Notes under the pieces: generated by a model
Seen by the model: the letters and a program-made list of their open reading frames with translations, nothing else
What the model was told of the DNA's origin: nothing
Databases searched by the model: none
DNA from: Vulcanimicrobiota bacterium
GTDB lineage: Bacteria; Vulcanimicrobiota; Vulcanimicrobiia; Vulcanimicrobiales; Vulcanimicrobiaceae
Direction: 5' to 3'
NCBI GenBank assembly: GCA_027307235.1
Contig: DAHUXH010000017.1
Location: 1-61,379, forward strand
DNA: 61,379 bases
Shown here: positions 59,297-61,379 of the stretch, in pieces
Layout: every line of letters starts with the position of its first letter
Position numbering within the stretch: the stretch's first letter is position 1
Program-made: the position numbers and the translations under genes

Positions 59297-60694
59297 ATGG
59301 ACATGCGCGAGCCGATCGAGCGGCTGATCCGCGATCCCAAGGAATTTACCAAGGACGTTCCGTTCCCGGATGCCTCGGAGATCCGCATCTACGACGAAAC
59401 GCTGCGCGACGGCGAGCAGATGCCCGGCGTCTGCTACACGCCCGAGCAAAAATACGAGATCGCCACCGTGCTCGCCGATATCGGCGTGCACGTGATGAGC
59501 GTCGGATTCCCGGCCGCCTCCGCCGGCGACCGGCGCACGCTGCAGTTGGTGATGAACGGCAAACGTGCGGGCGAACTCGGCGGCGTCGAGATCGTCGTGA
59601 TGTGCCGCAGCAATCGCAAAGACATCGAAGTGACGGTGCAGACGCTGCGCGAAGCCGGCATCGATCCGCGCGAAGTCACGTTCTTCATTTTTACCAGCGG
59701 CAGCGATCTGCACCTGAAGTACAAGATCGGCAAACTGCTGCTGCGCTTCGAAGGTCGCGACGAGAGCGAGTGGCTGGACCTGCCGCTCGAGTTCTACCGC
59801 AACGCCAACATCCGTCTGCAGTGCGATGCGATCACGTATGCGCGCGAATGCGGCGTCGAGCGCATCGAATTCGGCGCCGAGGACGGCAGCCGCGGCGACG
59901 TCGCCTACTTCATCGAGTATTTCAAGCGCGGAATCGAAGCCGGCGGAACGCGCCCGGCGTGGCCCGACACCGTCGGCACGCTTACGCCCGAAGCGATGCG
60001 CTGGTACGGCACACGCATCGTCTCCGCGATGCCGCGCGGCTTGCCGATGGTCGCGCATCTGCACAACGACTACGGCCTCGGAACGATCAACGCCATCACC
60101 GCCACCTCATGCGGGTTCAAGGTGATCTCGGTCACGGCCAACGGTTACGGCGAGCGCGCCGGAAACGTCAAGCTGCACGAGTATGTCGTGGCGCTGCGTG
60201 TGCTCTACGGCATCGAGATTCCCGGTTTCAAGTATGCCAAGCTTCGCGAACTCGCGCGCTACATGGAGAAGATGAGCGGCATTCCGATGCAACAGCATGA
60301 GCCGATCATCGGAACGAAAGTCTTCGCGCACGAGTCCGGCATCCACACGCATGCCATGCTGATCGATCGGCGCATGTACGAGGCGGTTCCGAGCGAGTTG
60401 GTCGGCGGCGAAACGAGCTTCGTCTTCGGCAAGCATTCCGGCGTCGCCCTGGTCGAAGACACGCTGCGCACGGCGCGCGAGCGACTCGCGGCCGCAGGCG
60501 TCGAGGTTACGCCGGACCTCGCCCACCGCGTCACCGAGGAGATCAAGCGCTTGCGCGAGGAACGCGCCGCGTCGAGCACATCGGCCGAGACCATCGAGAT
60601 CCACGAAGCAGCCATGCGCCGCCTCTCCCTTACCGCAGAAGACGTCATCCACATCGCCACCGCCCTCGGTACCCCTCAACCCCTAGCCGGCTAG
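59297..60694 (+). CDS. HMG-CoA-lyase-fold acyltransferase: isopropylmalate/citramalate/homocitrate synthase-like
   Basis: A 465-residue TIM-barrel acyltransferase that condenses acetyl-CoA with a 2-oxo acid. Signatures: DETLRDGEQMPGV (DxRDGxQ), HLHNDYGLG, ANGYGERAGN, HESGIHTHAM and KHSG. The C-terminal 70 residues do not match the usual LeuA regulatory domain, so feedback control may be absent. CGGAGG lies 7 nt before ATG 59297. Which oxo acid is used cannot be told by eye. Confidence 0.9.
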   Translation: MDMREPIERLIRDPKEFTKDVPFPDASEIRIYDETLRDGEQMPGVCYTPEQKYEIATVLADIGVHVMSVGFPAASAGDRRTLQLVMNGKRAGELGGVEIVVMCRSNRKDIEVTVQTLREAGIDPREVTFFIFTSGSDLHLKYKIGKLLLRFEGRDESEWLDLPLEFYRNANIRLQCDAITYARECGVERIEFGAEDGSRGDVAYFIEYFKRGIEAGGTRPAWPDTVGTLTPEAMRWYGTRIVSAMPRGLPMVAHLHNDYGLGTINAITATSCGFKVISVTANGYGERAGNVKLHEYVVALRVLYGIEIPGFKYAKLRELARYMEKMSGIPMQQHEPIIGTKVFAHESGIHTHAMLIDRRMYEAVPSELVGGETSFVFGKHSGVALVEDTLRTARERLAAAGVEVTPDLAHRVTEEIKRLREERAASSTSAETIEIHEAAMRRLSLTAEDVIHIATALGTPQPLAG

Positions 60695-60718
60695 CAGCGG
60701 GCACCTTTGCGTTCGCGG

Positions 60719-60761
60719 AATTGTCAATAATAGTTGACAATTAAGCATGATGCGCTATCCT
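60719..60761 (+). promoter_or_regulatory. Operator and promoter of the XRE regulator gene
   Basis: AATTGTCAA-N6-TTGACAATT is a perfect 24-bp inverted repeat (60719-60742). TTGACA inside it (60734-60739) is a consensus -35, followed after 16 bp by TATCCT (60756-60761). A dimeric repressor bound here would block its own promoter. Confidence 0.65.
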
Positions 60762-60835
60762 TATTATCGGACCGGCTCGGAAGAGGCGGCAACGTCATTT
60801 CGTTTTTTGCAGCGTCGCGCAGAGGGGGAAAGCCA

Positions 60836-61379
60836 ATGACCGCTATGGAGGCGCTTCGCCTCAATGTCGTCCGAAAGAGGGCGGAATCTCATCTGTCGCA
60901 AGCTGCTCTCGCCGAACGAGCCGGCGTCAGCCGTCCGACCATCTCCAAGATCGAGCAAGGAGATGGGAATGTCACCGTTGCCATGCTTGAAAAAATCGCA
61001 GTCGTTCTCGGATGTTCCGTCGAGCAGCTCTTCGAGCCTCGAGCAGTCGGTTGCGATGATGCTGAACTCGCGCGTCGTCTCAACACGCCGCGAAGCGAGT
61101 TTATCGCCGCCCGCCCGCTCCTCGCGGCGATCGAAGAAGCCAACAACGCGCGCTACAGCCGAGCCGGTCGCCGTCCGTCCGTGGAAAGTCGAACTGCATC
61201 GGAATGTGTCAATAGGTTTGAGGCCACGGGCATTTGGAAAATGTTACGCTGCGGCCTCTGGCTGGTTGATGTAGACGATCGGCGTAAGCTTTGGCGGTTG
61301 TGGCCGACCGTGGACGAAGCGCTCGGGATGCGCCTTCCACGCGTCAAGCAAGATGAGGCTTCGCGCGGCGTTGCGCTCG
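60836..61379 (+). CDS. XRE-family transcriptional regulator, 3' end interrupted by an insertion element
   Basis: The frame from ATG 60836 stays open to the window edge. Residues 5-65 are a helix-turn-helix of the Cro/CI type (LSQAALAERAGVSRPTISKIEQG, GNVTVAMLEKIAVVLGC). The native protein probably ended soon after YSRAGRRP (near residue 118), because from about 61206 the sequence matches an insertion-sequence end. Autoregulation is likely from the inverted repeat upstream. The part past 61206 is likely not part of the original gene. Confidence 0.6.
   Translation, partial: MTAMEALRLNVVRKRAESHLSQAALAERAGVSRPTISKIEQGDGNVTVAMLEKIAVVLGCSVEQLFEPRAVGCDDAELARRLNTPRSEFIAARPLLAAIEEANNARYSRAGRRPSVESRTASECVNRFEATGIWKMLRCGLWLVDVDDRRKLWRLWPTVDEALGMRLPRVKQDEASRGVAL
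61206..61379 (-). mobile_element. End of an IS3-family-like insertion element
   Basis: The element begins near TGTCAATAGG (61206), the probable terminal inverted repeat, and continues past the window. It carries the C-terminus of a transposase. Left boundary and target duplication cannot be confirmed here. Confidence 0.6.
61244..61379 (-). CDS. IS3-family-like transposase (integrase core), C-terminal fragment
   Basis: The minus-strand frame ending with TAA at 61244-61246 encodes WKAHPERFVHGRPQPP, then IVYINQPE, the conserved tail of IS3-family transposases (AHPERFVRG-xPxPP, ...WINPP). The rest lies outside the window. It runs against the XRE gene. Confidence 0.65.
   Translation of the reverse strand, partial: ERNAARSLILLDAWKAHPERFVHGRPQPPKLTPIVYINQPEAAA

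Overview
The window looks like chromosomal DNA of a high-GC diderm bacterium. Outer-membrane proteins (a TonB-dependent-receptor-like barrel, a TolC-like factor, two other barrels) sit beside traits more typical of Terrabacteria-like lineages: a SufU-type SUF locus, copper-amine-oxidase-N stalk domains, EF-G2 and zinc anti-sigma factors. The mixture would fit Candidatus Eremiobacterota (WPS-2) or a relative; that placement is inference from gene content, not a computed phylogeny. TGA is a normal stop in most genes but appears to be read as selenocysteine in one peroxiredoxin.

Layout. 1-6.3 kb: end of a secreted protein gene, a TonB-receptor-like protein, a class II Fic protein, a beta-CASP ribonuclease and a LOG-family protein. 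6.35-10.45 kb: ETF-ubiquinone oxidoreductase, then thiO-thiS-thiG and a rhodanese (thiamine thiazole). 10.46-17.3 kb: a four-domain methyltransferase/acyl-AMP ligase/ACP/acyltransferase fusion, an RCK-pore-RCK potassium channel, a BCP peroxiredoxin with an in-frame TGA at the catalytic position, an MBL hydrolase and pyrE. 17.2-24.7 kb (minus strand): ECF sigma factor, anti-sigma/O6-alkylguanine-alkyltransferase fusion, pyroglutamyl peptidase, PHP protein with a histone-H1-like tail, EF-G2-like GTPase, peptide-binding lipoprotein. 24.9-28.4 kb: poorly characterised secreted and membrane proteins. 28.5-33.4 kb: SUF locus (sufC-sufD-sufS-sufU without sufB) with a divergent SufR-like regulator and a second scaffold gene. 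33.3-39.2 kb: ThpR, MBL hydrolase, flavin reductase, O-methyltransferase, LON-domain protein, FolD, TlpA-like thioredoxin. 39.3-45.5 kb (minus strand): TldE/TldD, phosphodiester glycosidase-like protein, nitrilase. 45.6-56.4 kb: secreted protein, stalk-domain/barrel protein, thioesterase, efflux adaptor plus TolC, double Lrp/AsnC protein, second peptide-binding lipoprotein, DUF5916-type barrel. 56.4-61.4 kb: M50 protease, NDH-2, citramalate/isopropylmalate-synthase-like enzyme, XRE regulator and the end of an IS3-like element.

Four copies of a roughly 100-bp palindromic element with a conserved GTGTAC/GTACAC centre lie directly at gene ends (2968, 28421, 39188, 51116). A second, unrelated 169-bp palindrome lies between the LON-domain gene and folD. 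In two copies the element supplies the last codons and stop of the host gene, and in one copy the host gene's 3' end is repeated in inverted form beyond the element.

The strongest leads are the selenocysteine peroxiredoxin, the sigma/anti-sigma-alkyltransferase pair (a possible alkylation-sensing switch), the gene-end palindromes, and the four-domain lipid-type fusion enzyme. No tRNA, rRNA, CRISPR array or prophage was recognised.
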